The translations under genes and the position numbers were made by a program. Of a DNA stretch of 64,000 nucleotides, positions 1 to 14,549 are shown one piece after another. Location: NCBI GenBank assembly GCA_037074765.1, contig JBAMDO010000086.1, positions 62,001-126,000 on the forward strand, written 5' to 3'. Under the pieces are notes generated by a model. That model ran no database searches and was not told where the DNA came from. It saw nothing but the letters and a program-made list of their open reading frames with translations. Position 1 is the stretch's first letter, and each line of letters opens with the position of its first letter. Origin of the DNA: Mansonella perstans. Lineage: Eukaryota; Nematoda; Chromadorea; Rhabditida; Onchocercidae.

Positions 1-126
1 TTACGTAGGCTCAGATTCCTCTTTTCTTAATTTAGTCCTTTTACGACTTGTTATTCAGTTTATGTGAGGTATAATGTGTTTATTCATTTTACTATATATT
101 TAATTGAATCAAGTTATATTTTTTAG

Positions 127-2793
127 GTGAAAGACTTCTGGCCTGGCCAGCAACAATTTCCAAATAATTTACTTGGAACTGGTAACGAAAGTGCACCATT
201 AGTTGCTGATAAAGGCGGATCTACCAACGTTGGGGTTTCTTCAGTACCACATGGTCCAAACGTCGCTAAAGTAATTTTTTATTGCAATTTGAATTTTTTT
301 GCATCTAACTCAGCAATACCCTTTGCAATTTGAAAATCAGCTAATAATTTTATGTAGTGCGGAAGAATCCATATATCTTTCAGGTAAGACCACAGCCTCA
401 GGCAAGTGAGCAAGCAGCAAATAATGTTACAGCAAACTGCAAAGAAGCGAGTTCATCGACTCCGTTTGTTCCTCTGCTTCCACCGCCTTCTCCTATTGCA
501 TGTTTGCCACCAGGTAAATCAGTTTCTTTAAAGACCCAGTTTTTGCTTTTAAGCGAAGTTCATGTCCGGAATGGGAGTTGAAATTCTTATATAAGATGAT
601 GCAGGGACATGCATGTCGGTATAATAATTTTTGTTGTTATCCTTGTCTACATTTTGATTAACTACACGACTACTTACAGGAGCTTACCTACAGTCTCTTA
701 CGCAAGTTCCACCGCCGGCGCCATTCCCACATTATTCGATGATGTTTAGCGAACCGTATAATCCGAATTCCTCGACTTCTCCTGCTCAAGTGAATAATTT
801 CTCCAAAAATTAAAGCGCAAACTAATAACGAAAATACAGTAACATTAGATATTCAATTTTAACTTAATACTGTTTTGCAGTACAATCTAGCATTGCTTTC
901 ATTGTTGCATCGATTTTGCTTTCACTGTTTTATTATAGACGCTGATTGGTAATGCTGTCCCAGCAAGTCAAACTCAGACAACGCGTTCGCGACCTGGTTC
1001 ATTTGTCGAGCAATCGCAGCTTTTCATTCATCCACCTCCCAGTGCTGCTGCTGGAAATAGTATGACCTGGTCCAATGCTAGTCCACAGATTGAATTACTG
1101 GCTGGAATCAACGCTACACCTCCCCTTGCATCGCAACCTGTCAGTTCTGTACAACGTTTCAAAGTTAGTTCGGTAAGTTTTCAAAAAATTTTTTAGTTTT
1201 TTACCTTTTTGCAGTGTTTTTAATTATATAAAGTTGCATTTAAAAATTTGTTTTACGATATTATGTATGCTCTGCTGTATTTCGAGTTTGAAATATTCCT
1301 AACATATGTGAGTGTTTCAAATATCTTTGAACGCCTGCTCTCTTTATGATACTGTTTGAAATGGGATGTTGAACATACTGCTTTTAGCCTCGATCTACTT
1401 CCGCATTTGGTCCGGTACCTTCAGTTTTGAGCAGTAATGCTAAGACCCCACACATAGGACGGCCTATGCCTCATCCGCATCAGGTTCCTCCACCATTACA
1501 TCCTCCACATAATTTTATGGCTCCTCCTCCGGACTTTGTTTCCTTGCAAGGCACTAGTTTGAGTGCTGTAGGTAGTCAACGCAGCGGCGAGACGCAAATT
1601 ACAACGAACAATCCTTTGTCCAGAAATACAAACGCTATAGGGCAAATTCCTCACCTGCAGCAGGTAAAATATCTTGCATCATCTTATTGGGACAATGCTT
1701 GAGGACAGTTTTGGACAAAAATAGAGTTTCATGCGAAAATTAATATTTCAAATGTACAAAATTGAAAAAAGAAAGAAAAATGTGTGAGCAAAAATCTAGA
1801 GCTTTTAAAGAGCGGAGTGGCTGATTTGGTGTGTTAGATTTTTCTCCTTTCCCAATAATTTTCAGTTGATGATTATTTGCTTTTCAGTCGTTGAACTTTT
1901 CGCAGACCTCACAAACTGGATACTCCATCTCAGCTGCTGCTACATTTAATCAGGCACCACAGTTTCATGCATTCACAGCTCCACCACCGCCAATACGTTA
2001 TCCGGCAGTTCCACAACTGGCCAATAATGATGCGAGTGGCGTTGTGACGGCTGGCTGGGCAAGAGCTCCTGCAGTTTCCTTCAAATATACAAATAGTACA
2101 TCTCTTTAAATTTTATATTCTGTATTTTAAATAAGATGATTTCTTTTATAGGGATAAGTTTTTGTCATAAAAGCGAAGGTTGCAGAAGATGCTATATTGT
2201 ATTCCAATTTTTGTGATGAAATTTTTTTTAGATAGTGTGATTCCAGCAAATCGTCCTGCGTTATCACATTACCAGTCATCGGATCGTTGGACAGTTCCAG
2301 TGAGTCTTCCAGTGCAGTATCATGGCACGCAAAATTACCAGGTTCTATCTTGTTTTACTAAGCATTTTAAGTTTGCGCTTGAGTAGCAGCAGCAAGTTAT
2401 CGATAGATTTTAAGCTTAATTTTAGTAAAATTGAATGGTTCATGTGATTTCTGCTCAAGTTGGGCATTTCTTTGAATTGATGCAACTTCTTTTTAATGAA
2501 AAGTAATCCACCTGGTTGATGGTTGACGGAAAATTATTGCTAGAGCAAATTACATTTAATGTTTAATAAATACATCTTAATTTTAGCACCAAAATGCTAA
2601 TAAAGACGGTAGTGATACAGTTATTCATGGAAATATTGATCGCTTCCAAGGAACGCACGTGAACAGCACTCGTGTCCCGACACCCGAAGAAAGCAGCGTT
2701 CGTGCAAGTTCGGTGTCCAGTATTCCTGCTTCCGGTACTACGACTGAACCATTGGATAATTCAAAATCACAAAAAAAAGCAACTAAAGTTTAA
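127..2793 (+). CDS. Pro/Ser/Asn/Gln-rich protein of unknown family, 3' part (5' end outside window)
   Basis: Eight exons join with consistent phase: 127-270, 384-513, 680-789, 939-1172, 1388-1663, 1888-2095, 2232-2341 and 2587-2793 (stop TAA). All have GT donors and AG acceptors, most preceded by pyrimidine tracts. About 471 residues are encoded here and the gene continues upstream, because position 127 follows an acceptor. The protein is low complexity: Pro-rich runs such as PLLPPPSP, VPPPAPFPHY and HQVPPPLHPPHNF, plus Ser/Thr/Asn/Gln-rich linkers and a basic end SKSQKKATKV. I see no signal peptide, membrane segment, zinc ligands or catalytic motif. Such tails are common in RNA-binding or P-body scaffold proteins, but that is only a guess; I do not recognise the family. 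The exon structure is well supported, the function is not. Confidence 0.7.
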
Positions 2794-4760
2794 GTGTTTG
2801 CTTTTAAGTAGGAGCTGAAAACAGTAATTTTGAGTGTACTGGGTAACAGTTTCCAGTTTATGCACTGTTGTTAATATCTTATCTTTTTCTGCAATGTTGC
2901 ATTTTTGATCATTTCTGGTTTTTTTTTTCTTTTTTTTCATTGCTACGAAAAGAGGAGCTGGGGACTATAATCATTATTTCTTAAAAGTTTGTGTAAACTA
3001 GAATAAGCTTTCTTATTTGATTACTTTGCATTTATATGTCCATTCTTATCCTCCTCATTCAGAATTTCATCAGCTTATCCACGAAAAGTGTGTCCCATTA
3101 TTCTGTTCTTCTTATTATCAAGTATAAATGTAGATCTACTTGTTTGCTGGGAAAGAATTCGTATACTTTTCTGTGGTGAAATGTGCTTGCGATATTTTTC
3201 AAATGCATTGATCAATATTATCACCACTGACAAGATAATGGAATTCCATCAGTGAGATATCAAGTGATGAAGATCAAATAACTTTCTCAGTTTGCCATTT
3301 TGTAGCAGTTTTTCACTCTTACCATTTTTTCATTAATTATCAGTTGTGGTGTATCTTTAACTGTGCTGTTGCATTTATGATATATTAATCTGTAATGCTG
3401 AGATATGTTTTGAAATCATCTACAATCATTTATTTGTTCATAGTGATACTATTTCGCTCATCATTTTTATCATCGTTATCGATAGCAGCACCAACAGCAG
3501 TAGTAGGACGCAGTTTTGTGATTTTTTGCTTTATTTTCTATTTATTTTTTTCACCATATTCTGCTTTTTCTAAATTGACATTTCGTCGTATAGGCATGCA
3601 TCGAAACGCTTTGGTGAACAAAATAGATCATGATAATATCACTGATATTTTTAGAAATGTGCATCAGTTTATCCACTTGTGCGTATGTTACAGTTTCTGA
3701 GAAGTTGTGATTTGTTGTTGAGTTCTTAAAATTTCTGACACTCGGAAATACGAGATGGTTGTGTTTCAAGATGTGCAACTTATTTCGAAAACATAACATT
3801 ATAAAACTAGAGTGCTTATCATTGCAAATTTTTGCATATTTCGATGTTCGCTTATCCACATTGAAATAACATGTTGATATTTACTCGTTAGAAGTATAGG
3901 CGAAGGATTACTTTCGGTAGGGTAAGTGTTGAATATTAATCATAATTATTTGTAATAGACATTTTCCTTATAAGATGTATTTTGTTTAATTTGCAGTTTT
4001 TTTTTTTCTTGTTATCTGTTTGTGTTTCGAATTCTTTCTTTTTTCTGTTTAAAAGTTTCCCTGTCAAATATTTGCATGTTTTCCTTTTGATTATTTTCCT
4101 TTCAGTTTATTATCATTTGAAAATTTATATTTCTCTTTGATAATTTTTGAAAAAAAAAAAAATTGTCCTTTACAAACAAGGCGTAGCACGATGTTATCGT
4201 TACCATTGAAATGCTTATAAATCGGTCCAACCCGTCAAATTATTCCTGGTATTTTTTCGATTTAAAATGTTACTGTCATTCTTAAGTTTTCGGTGATTCA
4301 GTTGAACAGAAATGAAGTAAAATTCATGTTCACGCAATATTAGTTAGTCCTGGCTTATTTACCTTATCCGGAACTAAATATTGCTTGTTTACACTTGCAA
4401 TCATTCCGTTTTGCCAGGTTGTACCATTCTCGCGGAAATCTATTAGCGGGCTGTCCTTCATCTCTTCTACCCAGCTGTTACTGACGAGATAAAAAATACC
4501 GTTTGCTAAGTTCTTCCTTTTAAAAATGAAACATTTTCTTGGATATAAATCAGTGCGGATGGTGGATTTATTTAGTTTATGCGAAAGGTTTGCAGGTGTG
4601 TGGTTTAGTGTTATGATGTTGCATAACTTTTGTTGTTCGCTTTGTACTGATCGATGTCTGCTGTTGGGGTTCCTGCATTATTCTGCATAATTCTGCGGGT
4701 TCTGCGTTTTCAAATATTTTAGGTTGGGGGTCGAGAAAAGTCTTTGTGTTGACGGCAGTG
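2794..4760. other. 3' UTR and intergenic region
   Basis: AT-rich spacer between the Pro-rich gene and ORC5. It probably holds the 3' UTR of the first gene and the promoter of ORC5. Short open frames around 3395-3860 occur on both strands with unremarkable composition, and I found no splice-consistent exons. Poly-A/T runs occur near 4001 and 4148. Confidence 0.4.
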
Positions 4761-7700
4761 ATGTCAGCTATGGAAGCGTCGTGTTCAAAGAAACTGTGGC
4801 AAATTGTTTCCGTGTTGAGATGTCGCAATTCGAGTATCACTCATCTCCATGTATATGGAACGACTGCTGGTCCAAAAGATGAAGTGATGCAGAAAGTTGT
4901 TGAAGAAATTAAGGAGAATGATGAAGTTTGTTTTTTGCTTGGAGCGATATGCATAAAGCTTTCCATGTAGAGGGGGACGTTGAGTTTGCGCTTGAAATAA
5001 CGATCATGTGGGTACTTTTTAATTGTGATAAAGCTGGATATCAAACTTGCATGTAAAGTAATTTATATATTAATCTTTCGTATGGTGCATTGTTATGGAA
5101 GAAGAAAAAAGGTAGTGTATTTATCGAAAAATGAAGTTGTATTGAAATGATTATGCTCGTATAATATTATCGAAATTAATGCAAGCAAAAATCGCTGAAA
5201 AACACTGCTGAAAAGATCTGGTAGTATATTGACTAAAGTTTTGCATGATATAGTTCGACAAACCTATTCTTAAGCTACCAAACTATGTTTATTTTGACTC
5301 CTTTACTGTAAGCATTCAAGTTATTCAGGTTATGGTGCTGCGCGTGAATTGTTACGTGAATCACAGATCTCACAAGTTGTTTTGCCAAGGCTTATATAAT
5401 TTATTGCCACATTCAAAAGCCGGAAAAAAGGTCGAAAATTTGGAAAATGTATTTGAGGAATGTAAGGCAGAATTGCAGTATGTGAAGTCGGTCATTATGG
5501 TTGTCATTCTCAATAACGCCGAATTGTTGCTTAACTTTCCACCGAGCTTTTTGCAGGCACTGTTTTCCATTCCCAAAAAGGTAATACTTCATTTATTCTT
5601 GCAGCATTATGTTGAGTTGAAAGAGTACTGCTTTACGGTATCTTGCTCGAAAATCAAAATTAAAAGGCGAATCAGCAGTGAGGTTCTTAAATTTTGATTT
5701 TGTGAAAGGATTTCAGCCCATTTAATCTCGCTACAGTTGCAATAAATCCATGTAAGATTTTAATGTCATATTCTTTTTTTTCTCGTCATATTTCACGGAT
5801 GTTTACTTGACCCACTTTTAATATTCCAGTATGGTGGAACGATCAAGTTAGTGTCGGTTGCTCGACTACCGTGGACAAGATTTGAAATTACCGAGCATAT
5901 TTCGTCACCCGTACAATTCGCTTTCGAAGCGTTATCGAAAGGTATATTGTGTAATTTGGCTACTTCATAGATGTTATGTTTTGTTATGGCTTATGCTGTA
6001 ATGCGGAATATGAAAGCAGAATTTGTAATATAAGAAAAAAACATGCAAATATATTATAGATCTTGCTATCAATCAAGTTTGGTAGAAAGAGAACATAATT
6101 GATAGTAATGCGAATGAAGTTTTGACAGTTTTTGTTTTTCATCACTGAAAGTTCTATTTAGATGATGCATTTAGTACATATTTAATTTTTTGTAGCATCT
6201 TTGTTAAATTCCGTTCGTTGTTCCATTAAATTGTTCCTTTAAAGGTGAGGTTCAGGAGGCGCTATCCACAAGGCTCAATTTTGACAATAATTTTGTTCGA
6301 TGTATGCTGGATATGGTTTATTCTGTATGTCGCGACCTGAATCAATTGTCTTATATCGTATGCATTCATTTCTAAAACTAATCTTATTCAGGTTTTTGTT
6401 GCTTCGTGAAGTTATGCCATTTTAAAAGAACTTTATAAATATCGCGGAGCCAGATTAATCTGTTCACTTCATTCTTTATAGTGTGTTATGGATTTCTATC
6501 GATTTTCGTATGTTTAGATCGAAAAACTGTGGGACACAGGAATCAATAATGAGAACTGGGTGAATAGTACATCATCAAACAAACTAAAGACATGCTATAC
6601 GGTTAGAGGACAAAATCAAACGGATGATTTGTTTTATCGCAACGAGAAAGGACCTGTGGTACATTTATACCTTGATTTTATTTTGCAGCAACAGATTTGT
6701 CATCATCTAATAAATGTAAAACTTATCAGTAATCTGGCATTTAAAGGTCCATTCATAGTTAATTTTATGTTGCAGGAAGATGGACAAACATTTTGTCTTT
6801 CGACAAGTGCAAAATATTTACTTATTGCAGCTTACTGTGCAAGTTATAACCCGCCTAGCAGTGATCGTCGTTTTTTTACTAAGGTAGTAGTATGGGAAAT
6901 CACCTCTTATTTTCATATTATGTTTTATATTACTTCAGTTTCTCTGTGACAGTGGAAAGATTTGTTGTGTGACACATCGATGAAAGGATGTGTTAATCGA
7001 ATATCATTCGAAGTGTAATGCAGCTTTGATAGATGGATTTAGTGAGATTTGCTAGAATACTTTCGGCGATACTTTTCACAGCTTAGTGGAAATAGAGGAG
7101 TAATTTAAAACTTTTTCTTATAAACTGTTGCTTGCATCTAATTGGAGTATGTTAATGTGCTTATAATAATACAATGAATGACCGGAAGAATGCGCGGCAC
7201 CAGAAAAAGTAGACTCTTTCATTTCTGATAATTCGCTTAGTCATCAGTCATATCCATTCATAGTGTTTTATGCTAAACATTTTTAACTGACTTATTTTTA
7301 ACGAAAAATTGTTCTCGGTTGACTTCCGGTCTCGTCATAAACTATTAGCGTATGTTATTATTGTTGTGTTTTAGTCCTTGAGATATGATTAGGTCATGTT
7401 GGAATATTTATCCTCATAGGAATATTCAAGATTTTTTCCGAGATCCTCATAGAAACAGTCAAGATTTTTTCCAAGATATCATTTAAGGAATGTTTTCCTT
7501 ACCCTATGATAAAGATCGTCTTAACATTTGTAAAAAAGAAAGGGTTCCAGTTTTCTGTAAATGATTTGAACAAAAAAACAATACAGAATCACGGGAAACA
7601 GCACCGTCGTGCATCAACAACAAAAGGACTGCGGAACAACTTAGAATCAACTCATGAGACTGGTCCGAAACCATTTCCGGTGCAGAGATTGCTTTTCATT

Positions 7701-8274
7701 TATCTTGCAATGCTTGAAAAGCATGATATGAGAAACCATTGCGCTGCTGATATCCATTCCCAGGTTTGTTTAATCATTAAAGATCTATTTTTCTCTACTT
7801 TAATTTGTTATGTACAGCATATACAACGAAGCGATTTTTAGAATATAATTAGCCAGTCATAATTAAATCAACACTATTTTTGCATTTTAATACTACAAAG
7901 TTTTTAAAACAACCGTAGAACAGTTTTTTAGGTTGCGGAGCTCTGTGCAATGGGCTTTTTGAACCGGGTTTCTGCTGACGGAAACCTTGATACCCCTAAA
8001 TATCGCTGCATCGCAACTTTTGAGTTTTCGGAACAGTTGGCCAAGTTAGTTTTAATATCATTATGCATGTTATAAAGTTTGTAAGCCATTTTATTGTATA
8101 TTTTCTTGCAGACGAGGCGCTTATTTTCCAAACTGAAAAAATTTACAACAACAGAAAATATACTTTGCAAGCTATAATAAGTACGGCATATTCATTGCAC
8201 GGATTTTCAGTATCGTTTTTTTCAGAACAGTGGGCATCGAAATCCGTGATTTTCTTATTGATTTCTCGTCCTGA
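4761..8274 (+). CDS. ORC5: origin recognition complex subunit 5
   Basis: Ten exons: 4761-4925, 5329-5580, 5830-5941, 6245-6357, 6518-6658, 6689-6715, 6776-6883, 7587-7763, 7932-8044 and 8226-8274, giving 418 aa (human ORC5 is 435). Phases close at every junction. ORC5 hallmarks are plain: VCRDLNQL, KYLLIAAYCASYNPP, then RRFFTK joined to NHGK, TGPKPFPVQRLL, and the final TVGIEIRDFLIDF matching the family's C-terminal helix. It is an AAA+ subunit of the complex that marks DNA replication origins and loads MCM in the nucleus. The Walker A region (residues 33-40) reads GTTAGPKD: the lysine remains, but the usual glycine before it is Pro38 and the Ser/Thr after it is Asp40. The Walker B Asp is Asn117 (VVILNNAE). 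Exon 6 is only 27 nt and could be an alternative or retained segment, since the flanking introns are also nearly open. ATG 4761 is chosen; ATG 4770 is possible. Confidence 0.93.
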
Positions 8275-11246
8275 AAATCCAATTGCAAGTTTATTTTTCT
8301 TCATTTTTTATAATGACAAATTGTTGTAAATCTTTTGCTCACTTCAATAAATATTTTGAATGCTTTTTTCAGATCACATTGTATCACTGCTTGGAGCTTG
8401 CCCAACGATTTGATAATTTAGCTCATTACGATATTATTTCACATAGAAGCAAGATTTCATTTTAATTTTTAGAGTTCAAAGTAGCAAAAACAGCATATAT
8501 AAAAAGCTTGCATAAACAGTAATGCTTTTATTCACCATTATTGTCTTTCACATTGTGTGCTCTGCAGTCATTTGCATTCTTTGTATATGATGCTAAATTA
8601 GCGATAAAAATACAAATACAGTTTAAATTATATTGGATTGAAGAAAAACATTGTCGAAATACTACATGATTTAATACACCACAGATGAAGTTTCTGATAC
8701 CATGAGCAATAAGTAATTAAACTGCTTTTTTCAGTTTATACAATAAGCTATAATGAATAAGTAATTGGACTATTCCTTCTTATCTGCTACGGACTGCTTT
8801 CTGTTCTCTATTCAACTAAAGTGGCGAGGTGTACTCGTAAAACAGTGAATTAGTTTGCGGCAGGACGGGAAGACTTCAAGTGTTAGGTTGTATTCGAACT
8901 TGACTGGAATAATAGCGAGATATATTTATTCTGACGGAGAGGTGCGTAAATAGTGATACTGGTTTGTTTGAGTGATATAATAGTTGGAAGTTCGACATTT
9001 GTTGATGTGGAAGTTTAACGGTAGTTAGATGTTGTCACTTGATATATCGATCGAGGAGTTTTGAGATGTAGCAGTATTCTATGTTTAGATTGAAGATTTG
9101 AGCGGCGGGCAAAATGTTCAGTTATTTTTACTTATTATAAAATACGGTTATTTATCTTAATTCCTTATGACGTTGCATTTTTTTTTCGCATCACTTAATT
9201 AGCTTAAAAATTATTCATTCTGTCCTGAAAATTCTCGAGTTGGGTTTGGAATACTTTACAAACTGTTCTTTCAGGGACAACCTTTGAGCAAGGATGTCAT
9301 TTTCAATATCATTAATAGCTACTCCCATGACATAGAAAATTGCAAATTGCCATTTCCTTTCCGGCAAATTGAAATTAATGATGAAATAGGCTATTTTTTG
9401 TGGTAGATATTTAAATTTTGCGTCAGTGTTGGGACATGGCCTGCTATTCACGTTGCTTATCATTGGACTATTTTAGTGGAAGTCCGATTGGGATATCAGT
9501 ATGAGAATAGTTAGAATAGCAAGCTGAAAATATCTGATGTTAATCGAAACCAATGTAGTAGCTCACTTGCTTTTATGAGTAAATTTTAAAAAATACAAAT
9601 TTTGCAGTTATAATTGTAAAATGACGAAAGTTAACTGGAGCAGTTTTCTTAATGTTAATGGCCATAATAAAGGTGAGGAAGGCTTATATTCTTGTTCTAA
9701 TTACTGTTAGCATTATAATTCTGTCTGCGTGTTCCATAGTGATATTAAGTTGATGTTTTGGAAAATAGCTGGTACAGGTCTAATTCAACCGAGATGAGAA
9801 GAGAAATTGGGGTATTGGCAGGAATATTTTATTAAACTGATGCTCATATTTTCGATCGTTTAAAATCTAGATTCTTGAAAAGTACAAATCTGAAATTTTG
9901 AAGTATTTTAGAAGAGGCAGGGTCGTAGGTAATCTTTTCCTATCTTTATTTTGGACTAAATAAATTTTTAAAACTATGTTTGATAACTAGAAAGGAAAAA
10001 GATTGTAAAATATATAAAACAACTACTCGGTAAAAGTTGGCGGTCAATGAAGACATTAGGCCACCCCACGAAATTGGTATTTTTCTCATAGTTAAATCGA
10101 ATTATTTGGCCGTAATACATCATGAAAACTTGCTAAATTCCTCAAAATTATTTCATGGTATAGATAAGGCATCTTTAGTTTTTACCGTACCTTCTTGTTA
10201 TTTACCACAACAAAAATTCTTGTAATTCTCGTCTTGACTTAATTCAGTGGCTTTGAGAAAATGTAAATCATTTTTTTTTTTTTTACTCCTGTCTTCTTTC
10301 CATTTATTTGTCAACAAATTTTTAAACTGAAAATATTCGCTTATATTCATTCTACAATGGTTTTTTCAAAATCCGTTATCTGACTATTACAGTACTTAAT
10401 AATGCGAGATGGCAACTTTTCTAAGCAACGAAATTTTTGTTCTGATAGTTTGATGGCGATGATTTTTCGCAAATTAAGTCATCTTTACAAATTAATTGCA
10501 AATTTACCAAATTCATGTTTTGTAGATTACAGTTTTCATGAATTTTTATTATTTCATTCCCATTGCTTGCTTTGTACTTATAAACCATTTTTTTAAACAG
10601 TGTAGCTCATTGTCTAATTTCTTTCTGCAACTTGTCATTTCTTTCATCACACCATTATTTTAATTCACCCGAAATTTCGGAATAGCTGTCAGAAACAGAA
10701 TGAGAATTTTTCGTTTTTTTTTGTTAAAAAATATCAGTAACAGATTTATTTTAACTACTGTAAAATTTTATTATGAGAATGAAATTCTCATTAACTTTGA
10801 AATATGAGAGTGGTAAGAAATCTTGAAATGTTTTTGAGATAGCGGTTATATGACTGTAAAAACATAGGAGCAATGATTAAAGATGAAAATAAGCCTCTAC
10901 TGTTTTCAGCAAAATAGTAGTTCAAATTTCTCTTCAGTCGAAGTCAAAGTTATATTTTTATTCGATGCAGTTAAATTTTTCATTTGTTCATTGAATCAAA
11001 TTGCCTCTATCCGTCATATTAACTATTTATAGATGTGCGTTTTAAATTTCAGAAGATAGTTGCGCTAATTTGAATTGAGGCTCGACCTAACCAAATTTAA
11101 TTCAGTTAGGCTTAGATTGTGTCGATTATATTGGTATTATGAGATCTGAAATTTAGAAAAGAACCTGCAGTGAACATTCAAACATTTAAGAAAACAAAAT
11201 TTAAATATTGGAAATGGGCATATACAAACTGGATTAATCTGCATAT

Positions 11247-11305
11247 AAGTTGTGATTTCTGTTGGTGTACTATCTAAGTTGTGATTTCTGTTGGTGTACT
11301 TATCT
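11247..11305. repeat. tandem duplication, two units of 29-30 bp
   Basis: The unit beginning AAGTTGTGATTTCTG is present twice head to tail, at 11247-11275 and 11276-11305. The copies differ by one inserted T near the end. The near identity suggests a recent slippage or duplication event in non-coding DNA. Confidence 0.9.
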
Positions 11306-14300
11306 CATTTAAAAAGACTATGCGCTATCCAGCTAAAGATCTTTCACTTTATTCATAGCTACTTCCCTTCAGTTGATTTTGCTGTTACAGTATCCTTTTC
11401 CAAGTCAGCATGATCATTTAACTGAAGGTTAACTTAATATATGAATTGTATCCTTATCATAACATGCATTTTTTAAACTGAACGAATGAAAACATGTGGA
11501 AAAAAATGACCTATCTGGCGAATTGTTATTTAAAAACTACTAAAATCAATACTCATGAGATTATCAGCATTGATCCTTGCTCTCCAATACTTATGAAGCC
11601 CATATCGATAACTTTTATCAGTTCCATATCAGTGATATTTCTACAGAGTCTAAAAATCACTTACTGCAGTGACAGTGGGAAATACTCATTACTTTCTAAA
11701 TCACTGTATTTTTTGACTGCCGCTATATTGTCTAAAATTAATGACTGACTCAGTGAGCTTATTCTCGACAATCTAGAAAGTCCAAAACGTGGAAGACACA
11801 CACTAAGACAGCTATTTTGCAAAGGATCACTCACTGAATGCTTTCAGACATTTATTTTTTTGTTTTCATTTGTGATGACTTATGCTACAGTAAGCGTTTT
11901 CAAATTCCAAAGTCTTTTTCGATTGCCAATGAAAAAGTTGAATTTTTCGCATCATATGGCGCATCAAATTGATTCACTTCATTTGTTCTCAGGATTATTG
12001 AAATTCTTAGTGCACATGTCGTGGCAATCATATACGTCCGTCAAGGTGGTTCACTGCCTCTCGATAGCAAGCACTGGCCAAGAAGCCGTTGAAGCGGCAT
12101 TTTTCTGAGCTATGACACTGACAATCTGATTAGCGAGGTAACTTTGTAAAATTTATTTATGCATGAGTTGATTAACTTTATGAAGCTTAAGTGTTGAAAT
12201 GTTATGAAAACGAATATTTACTTTCGCAATCACTCAGTTCTTTCACTGCGATCGCTGCGCTTGGAAATAGCGCGTAATATATGTAGGTCTAGATAAAACA
12301 TTCTTAAAACACTCTTCATTTGGAAGATTTTTTGCGAAGGTTGTCTAATCGGAATATATTAATTTCATAAAAACACATTTAGTATTTTAAATATTCCACT
12401 GAAGTTCCAAAAGCATGCATGCGTTGGCGGATTTTTTGTGTATCGTGTACTTAATCTAGAAAGATGTAAATAGATCTTTATTTGGTGAATGAATAATATT
12501 GAATTATTCAAAGTGCTTCAAAATTTCCTGACTGCAAAAAAGGCTTACTACGACTTTTATGAAAACGAAGCTGATTACGTCATCAAAATCTGATTGAAGT
12601 AGAAATAATGAGCACTTATTCCAACTGGTCCTTACTTTCTTATCAATATATTTATGTCTGTTTTTACATTAACAATTTTTAGATATCAAAATAAAAAGGT
12701 TATTAATAGAAGATGTGAATCAGGCTTCAGTTGAGTAAGAAGCGAAAAAAAACTGTGAACAATGAGAGTAGTGAAATATTTCTATTTCTCATTGCTTAAT
12801 TAAAATGTCATTTGCAACTTCAAGAATATTAAAAAAACCCTTGATTTGGAAAAATATACGAATTACATGCTAGCAATTCGCAACCACGAAGTTTTGGGCA
12901 ATGTACAACAAGCTTTCCGACGATAGCTTCCTCAAGCTTGATTTTATGAAAAGAGCAAAATCCGATGAACCGAATCACCGACGGCAATAGGAAATCAGCG
13001 ATCCAGTGCTAATAAGGACGTTCTCTAATGTGCTTCAAATATTTCTCGCTTCAGTCATTTCACAATTTTATTGAAGTGTATAAGTGCATTTCTATCACTT
13101 TATGCGGAATTCCAAAACAGCCTAATATGCTGAGAATGTAGTATCAACGAGTACTTTGACACTATTATACTGGCATGTAGCAAAGAGGTTTAGCCATTCT
13201 CCAGGACGAAAGCAGAAAAATCGAACTCATTTAGTTGAGACTGAATGATGGTTTTCAATTCTAATTGCAGTTGTGACTTTGTCCAAAGAAATTATTAGAG
13301 ATAGATTTTGAGAAAATGAAAGAATTAATAATTCTTGATCGAAATCTATTAGTTTCATTTACCAATCAATTAGTTAATAGTGTGTATAATTAAGAACTTG
13401 CAAATTACTTGTTAAATCAAAAGTTCAACTCTCCATCTTCTGTCTCAGTCTTCAAATACTTACCAAAAATTGCATTAATCAAGTTCCTTTTTGAAATACA
13501 AAATTTAAATAATGAAGTGGATAAGAATTCTTTTCCATATCGAGCATTTTCAAAGCCACAATCCATTTCATTCCAAAAATCAAATAATATAGGCGGACTA
13601 TTCATCACATAGGCGTCAACCAGCTTTTAGAAAGACCTTCCGCCATCTTACACGTGGAAAATGAAAGATCTTTCACAGGCTAGTCAAGTTCTTCAGCCTT
13701 TTTTCACGTAAAAATTCATACCTGATATTTTTGATATTTTTCCTTCCTTTACAATTGCCCCATCCTCCTTGCATTATCTGCCCATTGTTTTGAATCTTTT
13801 CCATAAGCGAATTTGAAAATATCACCAGGTGAATATTCAAAGAATTTTGTAAATTTGAACAACACTAAGTTATGCCTGTGATACTGCAGCATGTCATGTT
13901 ATGCAAATCATTGTCAAGTGTTTATGAACTGATAGCAAAAATTATTTGAACTGCTATTCTTTTGTCCATGAAATGAAATAATTGTTCTTAATATACTAAT
14001 GATGCGAAAGTATTATCTATCAGTTTGACGACCTTATCATCATTCAAATGTCCTTTTAAGAACTTTTTCTCTGAGAGAAATTGAATGACTATATAGCGTG
14101 ATTCTTGGCTCTTTTCATTTAAATATCGTTTTTATTTAAGTTCTATCCGAACAAATGAACAAAGGTATTAGAACTTCCTTATCGCAAACAGAGCTTTAAC
14201 TGTGATATTTAAATAATGCCATATTTAAATGGTTATTTATAAGGACCTGATTCGGAGCCAGACTCGATTTCACCAGAGTCTTTGGGGTCTCAAAAAATAT

Positions 14301-14549
14301 GGTTGAAAACAATATTGCACTAGCATACTAAGGCTTTACTGAATAATTTGCTGCTGGTCTTTATGTATGAACACTGTGTATAACTTCATCCGCTACATTA
14401 CAATCGAATATTTTTAACTTCTAAATCATCAAGAAATTCAGGATTTTTGAGAAAACAACTTGCTAGATTGAGGCGACATTACTTCTTATCTCATAGGCAA
14501 AGTTTAATTAACAGAAATACAAATGTTGTTAGTACCCATTCCTTCTGTT

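Noticed and set aside
3395..3859. About 100-codon frames on both strands
   Set aside because: Overlapping frames on opposite strands in the 3' UTR/intergenic region with no motif or splice support.
9215..9463. 82-codon minus-strand frame (contains LPERKWQFAIFYVMG)
   Set aside because: Protein-like in places, but isolated, with no family motif, no splice partners and an AT-rich context where such length can arise by chance.
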